Shown here: positions 16,704-26,634 of the stretch, piece by piece
How the letters are laid out: each line of letters starts with the position of its first letter
Numbering within the stretch: the first letter of the stretch is position 1
Origin: Pseudomonadota bacterium
GTDB lineage: Bacteria > Pseudomonadota > Gammaproteobacteria > Steroidobacterales > Steroidobacteraceae
DNA length: 47,587 nt
Assembly: GCA_021805865.1 (NCBI GenBank)
Contig: JAJZDX010000034.1
Span: 1-47,587, forward strand
Reading direction: 5' to 3'
Notes under the pieces: model-generated
The model's database searches: none
What the model saw: only the letters and a program-made list of their open reading frames with translations
Told to the model about the DNA's origin: nothing
Program-made: the position numbers and the translations under genes

Positions 16704-17548
16704 GGCCTTCTCCCGCAGGCTCAGCCCGCAGCGACGCCAGCCTCAACGACGCTGGCGGAAAATCGGTAGATCTGCGCACGTTTCCTCCGCGCACAGCGCC
16801 TCTACCCTGACGTGAGCCCCCCTGGGGAGCGGCGATCCGCGGGCCTTGCGCGGCGGCGCTATCCGGCCTGCCCCGCCGGCATCCTCCCTGGCGTCTTCAC
16901 CTACGCACATTCGCGGATCGATTTTTGCGGCGCCCGGGGTACAGTGGCGAGTATTGGTTTCCGCTCACGGTATCGACCATGACACGCGACGCCAATCCGA
17001 TGCCCCCCCCCCTCATGTCGGCTGGCTTCGGTCGCGGGTCAACTCTGGCGATACCGTGAGTCTTTTTTTCATGCGCTGCGGCAGTGTTCCGGTAGCCTGC
17101 GGAGCGCGCGTCCGAGGCACGCGCCGACTCGATAGGGCGCAGCGCGCAATGCCCGCGGCCATGCGTGCGCCGGCTGCTCGCCGGTGGCCGGGCTACCGAC
17201 TATGGTGTCCTGAACACGGTGCTCCACGCCCGCCGATCGGGCTATGAGGCGGTGCTCCGGGAACGCGCCATCCGGCACACCCCGGGCGAGGGCGCTCGTC
17301 GAGTAGCCGTCCGTCCCGGCAAGGGCGCGACGGCTCTCACCGGAGGGCGCGCCGACCTTCCGGCGTCCCCCCCGCCAGGCTCACTTCATCGGGCGTCGGC
17401 TTCCAGTACCGCTCCGCCTCCTCCTTATCGATATCCGCCGGTGACAGCGGGCGTCCGCGAGGTCCCCGGCCGCGTTGGGCCCGGACCCGCGGCACCCCTT
17501 GAGTGCCCGGGCAGCACCGTGCGCAGATCCGCCGCTCGTTAGCGCCGA
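16704..17548. other. Gene-free stretch between the Cys-rich gene and iorB
   Basis: No open frame here has a recognisable family or good start context. It includes a C10 run at 17003-17012 and a T7 run near 17058-17064. Its position after the PaiB relic suggests a decayed or newly joined segment. Confidence 0.45.
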
Positions 17549-19126
17549 TCAGGCGCTGCCTCTGTCGGGCGCTCCTCGGGGCTGCGGCGTCTGCTGCATC
17601 CCCGCCAGCGCCTTCGCCAGCGCCTCGCCTTCCTCGTCCGCGAGCGCAGCCTCGTGCAGCCGGGCGAGAACCGCAGCGCCATCGGGGCGAGCAGTGAGTG
17701 CATCGAGCTGCGACAGCAGCGTCGAGAAGTTTCGCCAGCCTCGCTCGTAAGTCTCTCCGTAGCCTTTGACGAGCCGCTGAGCGCGGGCAAGCTCCACGGC
17801 GAGGTGGTAGTGCGTCGCAGCAATCTGCTCGATGCGTGAGAGCCACTCGTGGATGCGCCCGTTCTCCTGCCGGTAGCGCTGAGTGCCTCGCCGCCAACGC
17901 TTCCATCCGGCCAGGGTGTGCAAAAGCAAAAAGCCGCTGACGGTGCTGCTGCGTATCCGTTTGCCTTGCGTCCATCGGCCGAGCCACCGCGATACACGCG
18001 GTGAGCGCAGCACCCAATCTCCCATGCCCGCAGGCAACGTGCCGGCGATTTCCTCCACACGGGGCTTCATGAACTCCGTAATGCCGAACAGCTGGTCCGC
18101 CTCGGCGCGAATCTCCTCCCGAACCCGTGCAAACCGCGCCGGCCTCGTCTTGAGGTCCGCCACGCGGATCGTGTCCTCGAAGGTCATCCAGAGCGCGAGG
18201 CTGCGAGCAACGGCCACGGTCAACGCCCGATCGTTTCCGACGCCGCGTTCGCCCCGGCTCCGCCGCTCATCGAGCATCGAAACCCGCTCCAGGCGGGTCA
18301 GATAAAGCTCGGCATAGGCCGGGTCCTGAAAGTCGATGGCCCGGCGCACTCCCGCGAGCGCCAAGGCCCGCACAGATTCCGGCAGACGGCGCACTCGATC
18401 GAGCAACGACTGCAGGGCGGGCGAGCGCGCTCGAACCGGCAGCTCGCTTTCCGGCAAGGCGGCCGCCGGGTCCCCGACCGTTGACCCGGCCTCATCGCCA
18501 CATCCGGCGCGCCGGCAGGCGTCGGCAAACGCGGCGAGATTGGTGCTCACCGCGATGCCGCTCTTTTCGATCGCCTCCTCGAAAGACTGGCGCGCGAACG
18601 GCAGAACGCCGCTGCCACAGATCGCACCGAGCAGCACGGAGCTGATGACACTGTGATGCCGCTCCGCCACCGCATCCATGTCGAAGAGAACCAGCCGGCG
18701 TGCCTGTGCGCGCAGGAGGCCGGTGATCCCGGCTTCATCTGCCATCGCCTGGCCCATCGCGCTTTTCTCCGAGATGACGAAGGAACGGTGGGATGAGGCG
18801 ATCAACGTGGTCCTGTCGGGCGTCACGAGCCCACGCTGCACAGCCCTTCCCGCCTCGACCAGCTCGGAGGCGATGACGCAGTCCACATCGCCCGGGACGG
18901 GCATGAGCGCCATGATCGGCTCGCCGCCGGCCCGCTCCGATTCCGCAAGCGGGAAGAACTCGAGGTAATAGATCGTCGCGCCGGTGCGCTGGGCGACGCC
19001 CGGAACGGATGTCGATTGAGCGAGATATCCCTGGGCCTCGGCGATTTCGACGAGCCAGTCGGCAAGCACGCCACCGCCCTGCCCTCCCAGGGCGGCAATG
19101 CACAACCTGATGGGGCGTTGGCTCAA
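17549..19126 (-). CDS. iorB: Indolepyruvate oxidoreductase subunit beta (long bacterial form)
   Basis: A 525-residue subunit. The N-terminal pyruvate-ferredoxin oxidoreductase gamma-type domain (about 1-200) starts RLCIAALGGQGGGVLADWL and contains VPGVAQRTGATIYYLE, both typical of IorB. A long, mostly helical C-terminal extension (about 240-500) marks the bacterial form and is absent from the roughly 200-residue archaeal form. The TTG start at 19126 overlaps the iorA stop (TTGA), indicating translational coupling. A longer in-frame extension would run into iorA. With IorA it oxidatively decarboxylates an aryl 2-oxoacid to the acyl-CoA and reduces ferredoxin. No ferredoxin gene is in the window. 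Confidence 0.9.
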   Translation of the reverse strand: MSQRPIRLCIAALGGQGGGVLADWLVEIAEAQGYLAQSTSVPGVAQRTGATIYYLEFFPLAESERAGGEPIMALMPVPGDVDCVIASELVEAGRAVQRGLVTPDRTTLIASSHRSFVISEKSAMGQAMADEAGITGLLRAQARRLVLFDMDAVAERHHSVISSVLLGAICGSGVLPFARQSFEEAIEKSGIAVSTNLAAFADACRRAGCGDEAGSTVGDPAAALPESELPVRARSPALQSLLDRVRRLPESVRALALAGVRRAIDFQDPAYAELYLTRLERVSMLDERRSRGERGVGNDRALTVAVARSLALWMTFEDTIRVADLKTRPARFARVREEIRAEADQLFGITEFMKPRVEEIAGTLPAGMGDWVLRSPRVSRWLGRWTQGKRIRSSTVSGFLLLHTLAGWKRWRRGTQRYRQENGRIHEWLSRIEQIAATHYHLAVELARAQRLVKGYGETYERGWRNFSTLLSQLDALTARPDGAAVLARLHEAALADEEGEALAKALAGMQQTPQPRGAPDRGSA

Positions 19127-21270
19127 AGAGCGTACCGCAGCCGGCGGCGCTCCCCGCGCCGCTGCAGGACACCGATCACGGCTGCACGCACTCGCGCCAG
19201 AAATCGGTCCCAACGCGACGGGTTGTACACGAGCTCGGCCCGATAGAACGACGGGCACAGTACCGCCGCATGGGCGATCTCACCGCACACACCGCACCCG
19301 ACGCAGCTGTTGTCCACGTATGCCACGGGGTCGGTGCGCAGCGGATCCGGACTCTTCTTGATCGTCAGCGAGGGGCATCCGGAGAGACGGATGCAGGAAT
19401 GATCGCCGGTGCATGTGTCCGGATCGACCCCGAAGCGCTCGCGCACGACACGCTTACCCTCCCGGATCGCGGTCCTCATGAGCGGACGGACCCGCCTTTG
19501 CCGGTTGAGCTGGCATTCACCCTCTGCAACGATCACCTTCGGACCCCGGAAGTCCGTCGTAAGAGCCTCGCGCACCACTTTGAGCGTCTGTCGCATGTCG
19601 TAGGTGCCGGTCCTGCGCACCCATTTCACCCCCACACCCTGAACCGCATCGACGATCGAGTGGTTACCCTCCCGATGCGGATTCGCGCCGCGCGATGAGG
19701 GGATGTCCTGGCCACCGGTCGCCGCCGAGTAGTTGTTGTCGATGATGACCGTGACGTCATCGTGCCGATTGAACACGGCATTGGCGATGCCGCTGGTGAG
19801 GCCGTTGTGCCAGAAGCCGCCATCTCCCATGACGGCGAGCGCTCGACGGCCGCGATCGGTGTGAAACGCCGACGCGCCGGCCGCCCCCAGACCGTAGCCC
19901 ATGATGCTGTTGCCCATGTTGAAGGGCGGCAGCGTCGCGAACGAATGGCAGCCGATGTCCGCGCTGATATGCAGCGGACCCATTTCCCGCTGCAGGAGCT
20001 TCATGGCCGCGAAGAACGGCCGCTCCGGACACCCCGTGCACAGCCCCGATGGCCGCGGCGGCACCAGCGCCGCCAGACGCTCGGCGGGCACGAGCGGCGC
20101 CTCCTTCGCGGGGCGAAGACCGCCGATCCCGGAGCGCCTGCCCGCCGAGAAGCGCTCGAGAAACTCGGCCAGACCCGAGCGAAGCACATCGACCGTGTAC
20201 TCACCGTACCTAGGCAGGATGTCCTTGCCAAGAAGGCGCACCGAGACCTCCTGCTTGCGCAGTATCTGATTCGCCGCCTGCTCGATGAACTCCGGCTGGC
20301 CTTCCTCGATGACGAGCACCGCGCGCTTACCGCTGCAGAATCGCACCCACTCCTCGGACACGAGCGGGTAGGTGACGTTGAGCACGTACAAGGGAATTCT
20401 GCTCGTCCCGAACGTGTCGGCCCGGTCGAGCAACTCGAGGGCGCGCAGCACGTGATTGTACAGCCCGCCTTGCAGCACGATGCCGAGATCGCCCGACTCC
20501 GGCCCGGTAATGACGTTCATCTTCTGTTCGGCGATGAAGCGCACCGCAGCGGGGAACCGGTCTTCGACCTTCTGGCGTTCCTGCGCGAAGATCGAGGGCG
20601 GCAGGATGATCCGGCCGTAGTCCCTCGAAGGAGTCTTGAGCGCATCCTCCGCGCAGAACGCCGGCCGCCGGTTGTCCTTTGCGGTGAAGCGGCCATAGAC
20701 GTGGCATGCTCGGATACGCAACATCAACATCACCGGCGTATGGCTCGCCTCCGAGAGCTCAAAGCCCTGCTCCACCGCCCGGACGATCTCCGGCAGGTGC
20801 GGGCGCGGGTCGAGCAGCCACATCTGCGACTTCATGGCGAAGGCATGCGTGCGTTCCTGCATGATGCTCGCACCTTCGCCGTAGTCCTCCCCCACGACGA
20901 TGAGGGCCCCGCCCTGCACGCCCGCCGATGCGAGATTGGCGAGCGCATCCGAGGCCACATTGGTGCCGACTGTGGATTTCCAGGTGACCGCGCCTCGCAG
21001 CGGGTAATTGATGGATGCCGCGAGCATGGCGGCGGCCGTGGCCTCCGAGGCGCTCGCCTCGAAGTGCACGCCGAGCTCGCTCAGGATATCCGCGGCGTCC
21101 GCCAAGACATCCATCAGATGGGAAATCGGCGCTCCCTGATAGCCACCGACATAAGCGACGCCCGACTGCAGGAGCGCCTTGGTGACGGCGAGAATCCCCT
21201 CGCCCCGAAACGGTGAGCCTGCACCCAGGCGCAGGGACTTCACTTCTTTCGCGAACGACCGCTCCGCCAC
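19123..21270 (-). CDS. iorA: Indolepyruvate ferredoxin oxidoreductase subunit alpha
   Basis: A 715-residue thiamine-diphosphate enzyme fused to a ferredoxin-like domain. The N-terminal pyrimidine-binding part (GEGILAVTKALLQSGVAYVGG) and the ThDP domain are followed by a C-terminal two-cluster region: CTGDHSCIRLSGCPSL, then CVGCGVCGEIAHAAVLCPSF, with the cysteines for two [4Fe-4S] clusters intact. A GTG start follows an AGAGGAG ribosome site. It is 18 bp downstream of the cyclase gene and overlaps iorB by 4 bp. The family acts on indolepyruvate, phenylpyruvate and related aryl 2-oxoacids. Its pairing here with an isatin-hydrolase-like cyclase and a 2-aminobenzoyl-CoA monooxygenase suggests 2-aminophenylglyoxylate (isatinate) as an alternative substrate. 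Confidence 0.93.
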   Translation of the reverse strand: MAERSFAKEVKSLRLGAGSPFRGEGILAVTKALLQSGVAYVGGYQGAPISHLMDVLADAADILSELGVHFEASASEATAAAMLAASINYPLRGAVTWKSTVGTNVASDALANLASAGVQGGALIVVGEDYGEGASIMQERTHAFAMKSQMWLLDPRPHLPEIVRAVEQGFELSEASHTPVMLMLRIRACHVYGRFTAKDNRRPAFCAEDALKTPSRDYGRIILPPSIFAQERQKVEDRFPAAVRFIAEQKMNVITGPESGDLGIVLQGGLYNHVLRALELLDRADTFGTSRIPLYVLNVTYPLVSEEWVRFCSGKRAVLVIEEGQPEFIEQAANQILRKQEVSVRLLGKDILPRYGEYTVDVLRSGLAEFLERFSAGRRSGIGGLRPAKEAPLVPAERLAALVPPRPSGLCTGCPERPFFAAMKLLQREMGPLHISADIGCHSFATLPPFNMGNSIMGYGLGAAGASAFHTDRGRRALAVMGDGGFWHNGLTSGIANAVFNRHDDVTVIIDNNYSAATGGQDIPSSRGANPHREGNHSIVDAVQGVGVKWVRRTGTYDMRQTLKVVREALTTDFRGPKVIVAEGECQLNRQRRVRPLMRTAIREGKRVVRERFGVDPDTCTGDHSCIRLSGCPSLTIKKSPDPLRTDPVAYVDNSCVGCGVCGEIAHAAVLCPSFYRAELVYNPSRWDRFLARVRAAVIGVLQRRGERRRLRYAL

Positions 21271-21288
21271 GATGCTCCTCTTGCCGGC

Positions 21289-22092
21289 TCAGGCGGGGAC
21301 GAGCGCCAGCACTCGCAAGGGGCTGCCCGAGCCATTGACGATCTTGAGCGGCGGGGCGATCACCACGGCGCCTACCGGCGGCAGCTGATCGAGATTGGTG
21401 AGGCTGGCGAGCCCGAAGCGGTTCGAGCCATGCATGATGGTGTGGCAGGGGAACATCGGGTCAAACCCCGCGGCCTGCCCGGCGTCGGTTCCCACGGTCT
21501 CGACACCCACCCCGAGAATATCCCGCTCCCTGGCCAGAAACGGGACGCATTGCGGATGAAACCCAGGTGTATGAGGTCCGTCGGCGCGAATGTTCAGGAA
21601 CTCCTTCGGGCTCGGGCGCCTGGACCAGTCGGTGCGGATCAGGACCCACGCATGCGAGGGAATACGCCCGTACTTGCGCTCCCAATCCTCTACGATCGCC
21701 TGCGTCAACAGGAAGTCGGAGTCTGCGGAGACCTGCCCCGACACATCGATCACACAGGCTGGTCCGATGAAGCGATCGACCGGGATGCTGTGCGTGAAGT
21801 TCCCGGGATAGTCTTTGCCCGTCACCCAGTGAGCGGGGGCATCGAAGTGCGTGCCGGTGTGCTCGCCACAGGCGAAATTATTCCAGTACCAGGCCGGTCC
21901 TCGCTCATCGTACCGGGAAATCTCCTCCAGAGAGAAGGGCTTGGATGGCGCGAACCGAGGCGGAAGCGGGATCGTCGGCGTCGAGGGCTCGAGCGGCACC
22001 GTGAGATCCACGACGCGGATCCCGCCGGTGCCGATGCCTCTCACGAGCTGTGCGAGGATGTGGGCGTCGGACGGCTTGGCCTCTGTTTGCAT
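21289..22092 (-). CDS. Cyclase-family metal hydrolase (isatin hydrolase/kynurenine formamidase-like), copy 1
   Basis: A 267-residue PF04199 hydrolase. The metal site HTGTHFDAPAHW supplies the HxxxHxD...H ligands near residue 85-97. Conserved GPACVID and GTDAGQ segments follow. Members open cyclic amides or hydrolyse N-formyl amines, for example isatin to isatinate or N-formylkynurenine to kynurenine. The ATG at 22092 is chosen because GAGG lies about 10 bp upstream and because the alternative GTG at 22128 lies inside the divergent promoter. It leads the cyclase-iorA-iorB operon. It is clearly paralogous to the protein at 30569-31357. Confidence 0.9.
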   Translation of the reverse strand: MQTEAKPSDAHILAQLVRGIGTGGIRVVDLTVPLEPSTPTIPLPPRFAPSKPFSLEEISRYDERGPAWYWNNFACGEHTGTHFDAPAHWVTGKDYPGNFTHSIPVDRFIGPACVIDVSGQVSADSDFLLTQAIVEDWERKYGRIPSHAWVLIRTDWSRRPSPKEFLNIRADGPHTPGFHPQCVPFLARERDILGVGVETVGTDAGQAAGFDPMFPCHTIMHGSNRFGLASLTNLDQLPPVGAVVIAPPLKIVNGSGSPLRVLALVPA

Positions 22093-22116
22093 GGGGGCGA
22101 CCCTCAAATGCTCATT

Positions 22117-22157
22117 TGTATTTGACACCTCAAGTATCTTCCACTATAACACACCCG
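22117..22157 (+). promoter_or_regulatory. Consensus promoter of the aminobenzoyl-CoA operon with MarR-type operator
   Basis: TTGACA (22122-22127), a 17-bp spacer and TATAAC (22145-22150) form an almost perfect sigma-70 promoter, with a start near 22157 and the ATG at 22198. The -35 box is embedded in GTATTTGA-CACC-TCAAGTAT, an inverted repeat with TTGA/TCAA cores and six of eight arm positions paired. A repressor bound here would block the plus promoter and sit in the leader of the divergent cyclase-iorAB unit. The MarR gene at 25285 is the obvious candidate regulator. Confidence 0.75.
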
Positions 22158-22197
22158 CAATGCAAGCGATACCGGAGATGGGGGAGCCCCCCCTGCC

Positions 22198-24507
22198 ATG
22201 AAGCGAATCGTCTGTCTGGGCGGCGGTCCGGCCGGCCTCTACGCCGCCATTTTGCTGCGCAGGGCTCTGCCCACCACACGCATCGAGGTCTACGAGCGCA
22301 ACCGCCCGGACGATACCTTCGGCTGGGGCGTGGTCTTCTCCGACCGCACCCTGGAGAATTTCCGCACCGCCGATGCGCCCTCGCACGAGGCCATCGTTTC
22401 CGGGTTCCACCACTGGGAGGACATCGAGATCCACTTCCGGGGCCGGCGATTCGTGAGCGGCGGACACGGCTTCTGCGGCATCAGCCGCAAGCGTCTGCTC
22501 ATGATGCTGCAGCAGCGCGCCCGCGAGCTCGGCGTCGAGATCCACTTTCAGCGGGAATTCGAGGACGAGCGCCCATTCGCCGATGCCGATCTCATCGTAG
22601 CAGCCGACGGGGTCAACAGCAGGCTGCGCACCCGCCACGCCGGGGCCCTCGAGCCGCAGGTCGACCGTCGCAAGTGCCGCTACATCTGGCTCGGAACCAC
22701 GCACACCTTTGGCGCTTTCACCTTCGCCTTCGAGGAAACCGCCCACGGCTGGTTCCAGATGCATGCGTATCAGTTCAGCCCCGAGCTCTCCACGGTCATC
22801 GTGGAGACGCCCGAGGAGGTCTGGAAGGCGCACGGACTCGACCGCTGCGACACCGCGCAATCCATCGGGTTCTGCGAGCGCCTCTTCGGGCGCTATCTGA
22901 ACGGACACCGCCTGCAAAGCAACGCCGGTCATCTGCGCGGCTCGGCCTGGCTCAACTTCAACCGCATCACCTGCCGCCGCTGGCATCACGGTAACCTGGT
23001 GCTGATCGGGGACGCGGCTCACACGGCGCATTTCTCGATCGGCTCGGGTACGAAGCTCGCCATGGAGGATGCGATCTGCCTCACCCGTCATGTCACCTGC
23101 GGCAAAGGAATCGATGAGGCGCTGAGCGCCTACCACGAGGAGCGCAGCGTCGAGGCGCTTAGGATCCAGAACCCCGCGCGCAACCGCATGGAGTGGTTCG
23201 AGCACGTAGCGCGCTATACGCACCTGCCGCCCGAGCAGTTCGCCTTCAGCCTGCTCACCGGCAGCCAGCGTATCGGCCACGAGAACCTCAAGAGCCGCGA
23301 TCGGAAATTCGTCGAGGGCTACGACCGGTGGCTCGCCGCCCGCCATGGCCTTGCGGAGCCTCGCCCGCCGATGTTCCTGCCGTTCAAGCTCCGGGGGATG
23401 CCGCTCATCAACCGCGTGGTGGTCTCCCCGATGGCCCAGTACTGCGCCGCCGACGGAATTCCCGACGACTGGCATCTCATGCACTACGGCCACCGGGCGT
23501 TGGGTGGTGCGGGTCTCGTGTACACGGAGATGACCTGCGTCTCTCCCGAGGGACGCATCTCCCCCGGCTGTACCGGCCTCTGGAACGAAACGCAGCGCGA
23601 TGCCTGGCAGAGGATCGTGGACTTCGTTCACGCCCGATCTGCCGCCAAGATCTGCCTGCAGCTCGGTCACTCCGGCCGAAAGGGCTCCACCCAGCTCGGC
23701 TGGGAGGAAATGGATCACCCGCTGCCGTCGGGCAACTGGCCGATCCTCGCCCCCTCACCCCTGCCCTACCTGCCGGGGGTGAGTCAGACACCGCGCGAGA
23801 TGACGCGCGCGGACATGCACCAGATCCGCGATGAGTTCGCTCGATCGACGCGCCTCGGCCTGGCGGCCGGCTTCGACATGCTCGAGCTGCACATGGCGCA
23901 CGGGTATCTGCTCGCTTCATTTCTCTCCCCGCTCACGAACCGGCGCACGGACGGGTTCGGCGGCGAGGTGCGCGGGCGGCTGCGCTTCCCGCTCGAGGTC
24001 CTCGCGGCTGTTCGCGCGGCCTGGCCAGAGGACAAGCCGCTGTCCGTGCGCATCTCGGCCACCGACTGGGCCGAAGGGGGGCTGTCGGCGCAGGATCTGT
24101 TGACCATCGCCCGTGCCTTGAAGGAAGCCGGCGTCGATCTCATCGACGTCTCCACCGGTCAGACCGTTCCGTGGCAAAAGCCCCTCTACGGTCGCATGTG
24201 GCAGACCCCATTCGCAGACGCCGTCCGCAACGAGATCGACATCGCCACCATGGCGGTTGGCAACATCTACGAGCCGGACCACGTCAATTCCATCATCGCC
24301 GCCGGGCGGGCCGATCTTTGCGCCATCGCACGCCCTCACCTCGCCAATCCCGCCTGGACACTCGAGGCCGCTGCACGTCAGGGGCACGAGGCGCAGTGGT
24401 GGCCTGAGCAGTATCTCTCGGGCAAGCAGCAGCTTGAGCGCAATTTCGAGCGCGCCCGGCGCCTCGATGCATCCGGCCCTGGCGCAGAGGGCGGATCCCA
24501 TGGGTGA
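22198..24507 (+). CDS. Bifunctional 2-aminobenzoyl-CoA/salicylyl-CoA monooxygenase-reductase
   Basis: A 769-residue two-flavoenzyme fusion. Residues 1-380 form a class A FAD monooxygenase: [10 protein letters not shown] for the ADP site, [10 protein letters not shown] for the DG motif, and LIGDAAHT near 270 for the ribityl-binding motif. Residues 392-760 form an Old Yellow Enzyme domain ([28 protein letters not shown], then [11 protein letters not shown]). This architecture is that of 2-aminobenzoyl-CoA monooxygenase/reductase from Azoarcus, which hydroxylates and then reduces the ring to a non-aromatic cyclohexene-carbonyl-CoA. Automatic annotation often calls it salicylyl-CoA 5-hydroxylase/oxidoreductase. 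It heads a seven-gene operon with beta-oxidation enzymes. Confidence 0.92.
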   Translation: MKRIVCLGGGPAGLYAAILLRRALPTTRIEVYERNRPDDTFGWGVVFSDRTLENFRTADAPSHEAIVSGFHHWEDIEIHFRGRRFVSGGHGFCGISRKRLLMMLQQRARELGVEIHFQREFEDERPFADADLIVAADGVNSRLRTRHAGALEPQVDRRKCRYIWLGTTHTFGAFTFAFEETAHGWFQMHAYQFSPELSTVIVETPEEVWKAHGLDRCDTAQSIGFCERLFGRYLNGHRLQSNAGHLRGSAWLNFNRITCRRWHHGNLVLIGDAAHTAHFSIGSGTKLAMEDAICLTRHVTCGKGIDEALSAYHEERSVEALRIQNPARNRMEWFEHVARYTHLPPEQFAFSLLTGSQRIGHENLKSRDRKFVEGYDRWLAARHGLAEPRPPMFLPFKLRGMPLINRVVVSPMAQYCAADGIPDDWHLMHYGHRALGGAGLVYTEMTCVSPEGRISPGCTGLWNETQRDAWQRIVDFVHARSAAKICLQLGHSGRKGSTQLGWEEMDHPLPSGNWPILAPSPLPYLPGVSQTPREMTRADMHQIRDEFARSTRLGLAAGFDMLELHMAHGYLLASFLSPLTNRRTDGFGGEVRGRLRFPLEVLAAVRAAWPEDKPLSVRISATDWAEGGLSAQDLLTIARALKEAGVDLIDVSTGQTVPWQKPLYGRMWQTPFADAVRNEIDIATMAVGNIYEPDHVNSIIAAGRADLCAIARPHLANPAWTLEAAARQGHEAQWWPEQYLSGKQQLERNFERARRLDASGPGAEGGSHG

Positions 24508-25285
24508 GTGCGCCGGCGCTCTGGCGGGTCGGCACGCGATCGTCACGGGCGCAAGCCGCGGGATCGGTGCCGCCATCGCTGCGGCGATGGCCGCCGAGGG
24601 CGCCTGCGTGTCGCTGCTCGGTCGCGATGCGGCGCGCCTGCAAGCGGTGTCGGACGCGGCCGGAGGACCCGACCGTGCGATCCCGATTCCCAGCGACGTC
24701 GCCGTATCCGCATCCGTGCGGGACGCGTTTGCCCTCGCGCGCCGCAAGTTCGGCCCGGTACACATTCTCATCAACAACGCGGGCCTGGCGCCGGCCGCGC
24801 CATTCACCGACACGGACGAGGCCTTGTGGCACAGGGTGCTCGGGGTGAACCTCACCGGAACGTATCTCTGCACGCGCGAGGCGGTCACCGACATGCTGCG
24901 GGACGGCTTTGGGCGTATCGTCAACATCGCGAGCACCGCTGGCTTGCGGGGCGGAGCGTACATCTCCGCTTACACAGCGTCCAAGCATGCCGTGATCGGC
25001 CTGACGCGCGCGCTGGCATTGGAATACGCGAAGCGCAACGTCACGGTGAACGCGATCTGTCCCGGCTACACCGATACCGATATCGTGAAGCAAGCGATCG
25101 GCAATATCAGGGCCAAGAGCGGACGCAGCGAGCGGGAAGCGCTCGATGCGCTTCTCGCCACCAACCCGCAGCGCCGTCTGATCGAGCCGCGGGAAGTCGC
25201 CCACGCGGTGCTCTGGCTGTGCCGTCCCGGGACCGAAGGCGTGACGGGCCAGAGCATCGTGATTGCAGGAGGAGAGGTCACCTGA
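24500..25285 (+). CDS. SDR-family 3-hydroxyacyl-CoA dehydrogenase candidate
   Basis: A 261-residue classical SDR with [12 protein letters not shown], the NNAG motif (INNAGLAP) and the catalytic set NIAST...AYTASKHAV (Ser, Tyr, Lys intact). The ATG at 24500 overlaps the monooxygenase gene by 8 bp and has GAGGG 8 bp upstream. The open frame extends far upstream, but that part lacks similarity and lies inside the monooxygenase gene. In this operon it probably oxidises a ring-derived 3-hydroxyacyl-CoA, or reduces the 5-oxo group of the dearomatised product. Both are inferences from context. Confidence 0.9.
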   Translation: MGECAGALAGRHAIVTGASRGIGAAIAAAMAAEGACVSLLGRDAARLQAVSDAAGGPDRAIPIPSDVAVSASVRDAFALARRKFGPVHILINNAGLAPAAPFTDTDEALWHRVLGVNLTGTYLCTREAVTDMLRDGFGRIVNIASTAGLRGGAYISAYTASKHAVIGLTRALALEYAKRNVTVNAICPGYTDTDIVKQAIGNIRAKSGRSEREALDALLATNPQRRLIEPREVAHAVLWLCRPGTEGVTGQSIVIAGGEVT

Positions 25286-25797
25286 TGACAAGCAGGAAAG
25301 TCGCCCTGAAATCCGTCCCGCCCGTGCTCGATGCGGAGACGCGCGTGCATGACGATCACCATGCCTCGCTTCGCCTCTGGCTGCGCCTGTTTTCCTGTAC
25401 CGGGCAGATCGAAAGCCGTATCCGGCAGAGACTGCAGTTTAGCTTCAATACGACGCTGCCGCGGTTTGACCTGATGGCCCAGCTCGAGCGTGCCCCCGAG
25501 GGGCTCAAGATGAGCGAGCTGTCGCAGCGCCTCATGGTGACCGGAGGCAATGTCACCGGCATCACCGACGGGCTGGAGAACGAGGGGCTCGTCGTGCGCG
25601 AGGTGGACACCTCAGACCGGCGCATCAATCGGGTCAAGCTGACCAGCGAAGGTGCGCGCCAGTTCCGGCGCATGGCAGCCGAGCACGAGCAGTGGATCGC
25701 AGACCTCTTTTCAGCGCTCTCCTCGAGGCAAAAGAGACATCTCATTGCGCTCCTCGGCGAGCTCAAGGCGCACGTCACCGGCTCCAAAGGAGAATGA
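25285..25797 (+). CDS. MarR-family transcriptional regulator
   Basis: A 170-residue winged-helix regulator. The core ([22 protein letters not shown], then [20 protein letters not shown] and [13 protein letters not shown]) is the MarR DNA-binding domain with the wing Asp-Arg pair. TGATG overlap with the SDR stop and GGAGGAGAGG upstream indicate strong translational coupling. MarR proteins in aromatic catabolism often respond to aryl-CoA thioesters. It is encoded inside the operon it probably controls, and a TTGA-N4-TCAA repeat overlaps that operon's -35 box at 22122-22133. Confidence 0.92.
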   Translation: MTSRKVALKSVPPVLDAETRVHDDHHASLRLWLRLFSCTGQIESRIRQRLQFSFNTTLPRFDLMAQLERAPEGLKMSELSQRLMVTGGNVTGITDGLENEGLVVREVDTSDRRINRVKLTSEGARQFRRMAAEHEQWIADLFSALSSRQKRHLIALLGELKAHVTGSKGE

Positions 25798-25801
25798 CAC
25801 C

Positions 25802-26629
25802 ATGAACGTCGAAACCGGATTTGACCCACAGGCATACCGGGCACGGCACTTCCAGTGGTCGCAGGAAGGGCGCGTCGGGATCGTGGCGCTCAATCGGCCG
25901 GAGCGCAAGAACCCGCTGACTTTCGATTCGTACGCCGAGCTGCGGGACCTTTTTCGCGCGTTGTGCGCGACCGATCGCGTGCGGACGGTTGTCATTACCG
26001 GCGCCGGCGGGAATTTCTGCTCCGGCGGCGACGTGCACGAGATCATCGGCCCGCTCACCCGGATGACTCCGGACGGCCTCCTTCAGTTCACGCACATGAC
26101 CGGAGACCTCGTGAAGGCGATGCGAGCCTGTCCGCAGCCCATTTTGGCCGCGGTCGATGGCGTGTGCGCCGGCGCCGGCGCGATTCTCGCAATGGCGTCG
26201 GATTTCCGTCTGGGCACACCCCGGGCGAGAACCGCGTTCCTGTTCAGCCGGGTCGGACTTGCCGGATGCGACATGGGCGCCTGCTCCATCCTGCCCCGAA
26301 TCATCGGCCACGGACGCGCCTCGGAACTCCTCTATACGGGGCGCTCGATGTCCGCCGAGGAAGGCCTCGCCTGGGGATTCTTCAGCCGGCTCGTGGACCC
26401 GGAGTCGGTTCTCGGGGAAGCCATCCAACTCGCCGAACGGATCGCCGAGGGTCCGACGGCTGCCCACGCCATGACGAAAAAGATGCTGCACGCCGAATGG
26501 CACCTGCCGATCGATGAGGCCATCGATGCTGAAGCACAAGCCCAGGCACTCTGTATGCAGACGGAGGATTTCCGGCGAGCGTATCGCGCGTTCCTCGCCA
26601 AACAGCCGCCTCACTTCGAAGGAAATTGA
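25802..26629 (+). CDS. Enoyl-CoA hydratase/isomerase (crotonase) family protein
   Basis: A 275-residue crotonase-fold enzyme with [12 protein letters not shown] (first oxyanion-hole segment) near 80 and [17 protein letters not shown] (second) near 120. The usual catalytic glutamates of enoyl-CoA hydratase are not evident in the [15 protein letters not shown] stretch, so hydratase, ring hydrolase and isomerase activity are all possible. The ATG at 25802 follows AAAGGAG and is 4 bp after the MarR stop. In the pathway it would hydrate or hydrolyse a cyclic enoyl/oxo-acyl-CoA after dearomatisation. Confidence 0.9.
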   Translation: MNVETGFDPQAYRARHFQWSQEGRVGIVALNRPERKNPLTFDSYAELRDLFRALCATDRVRTVVITGAGGNFCSGGDVHEIIGPLTRMTPDGLLQFTHMTGDLVKAMRACPQPILAAVDGVCAGAGAILAMASDFRLGTPRARTAFLFSRVGLAGCDMGACSILPRIIGHGRASELLYTGRSMSAEEGLAWGFFSRLVDPESVLGEAIQLAERIAEGPTAAHAMTKKMLHAEWHLPIDEAIDAEAQAQALCMQTEDFRRAYRAFLAKQPPHFEGN

Positions 26630-26634
26630 GTCTC

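Noticed and set aside
19762..21216. Plus-strand open frame of 484 codons
   Set aside because: It is antisense to iorA and carries no domain signature.
22144..23718. Minus-strand open frame of 524 codons
   Set aside because: It is antisense to the well-supported monooxygenase domain and has no recognisable motifs.
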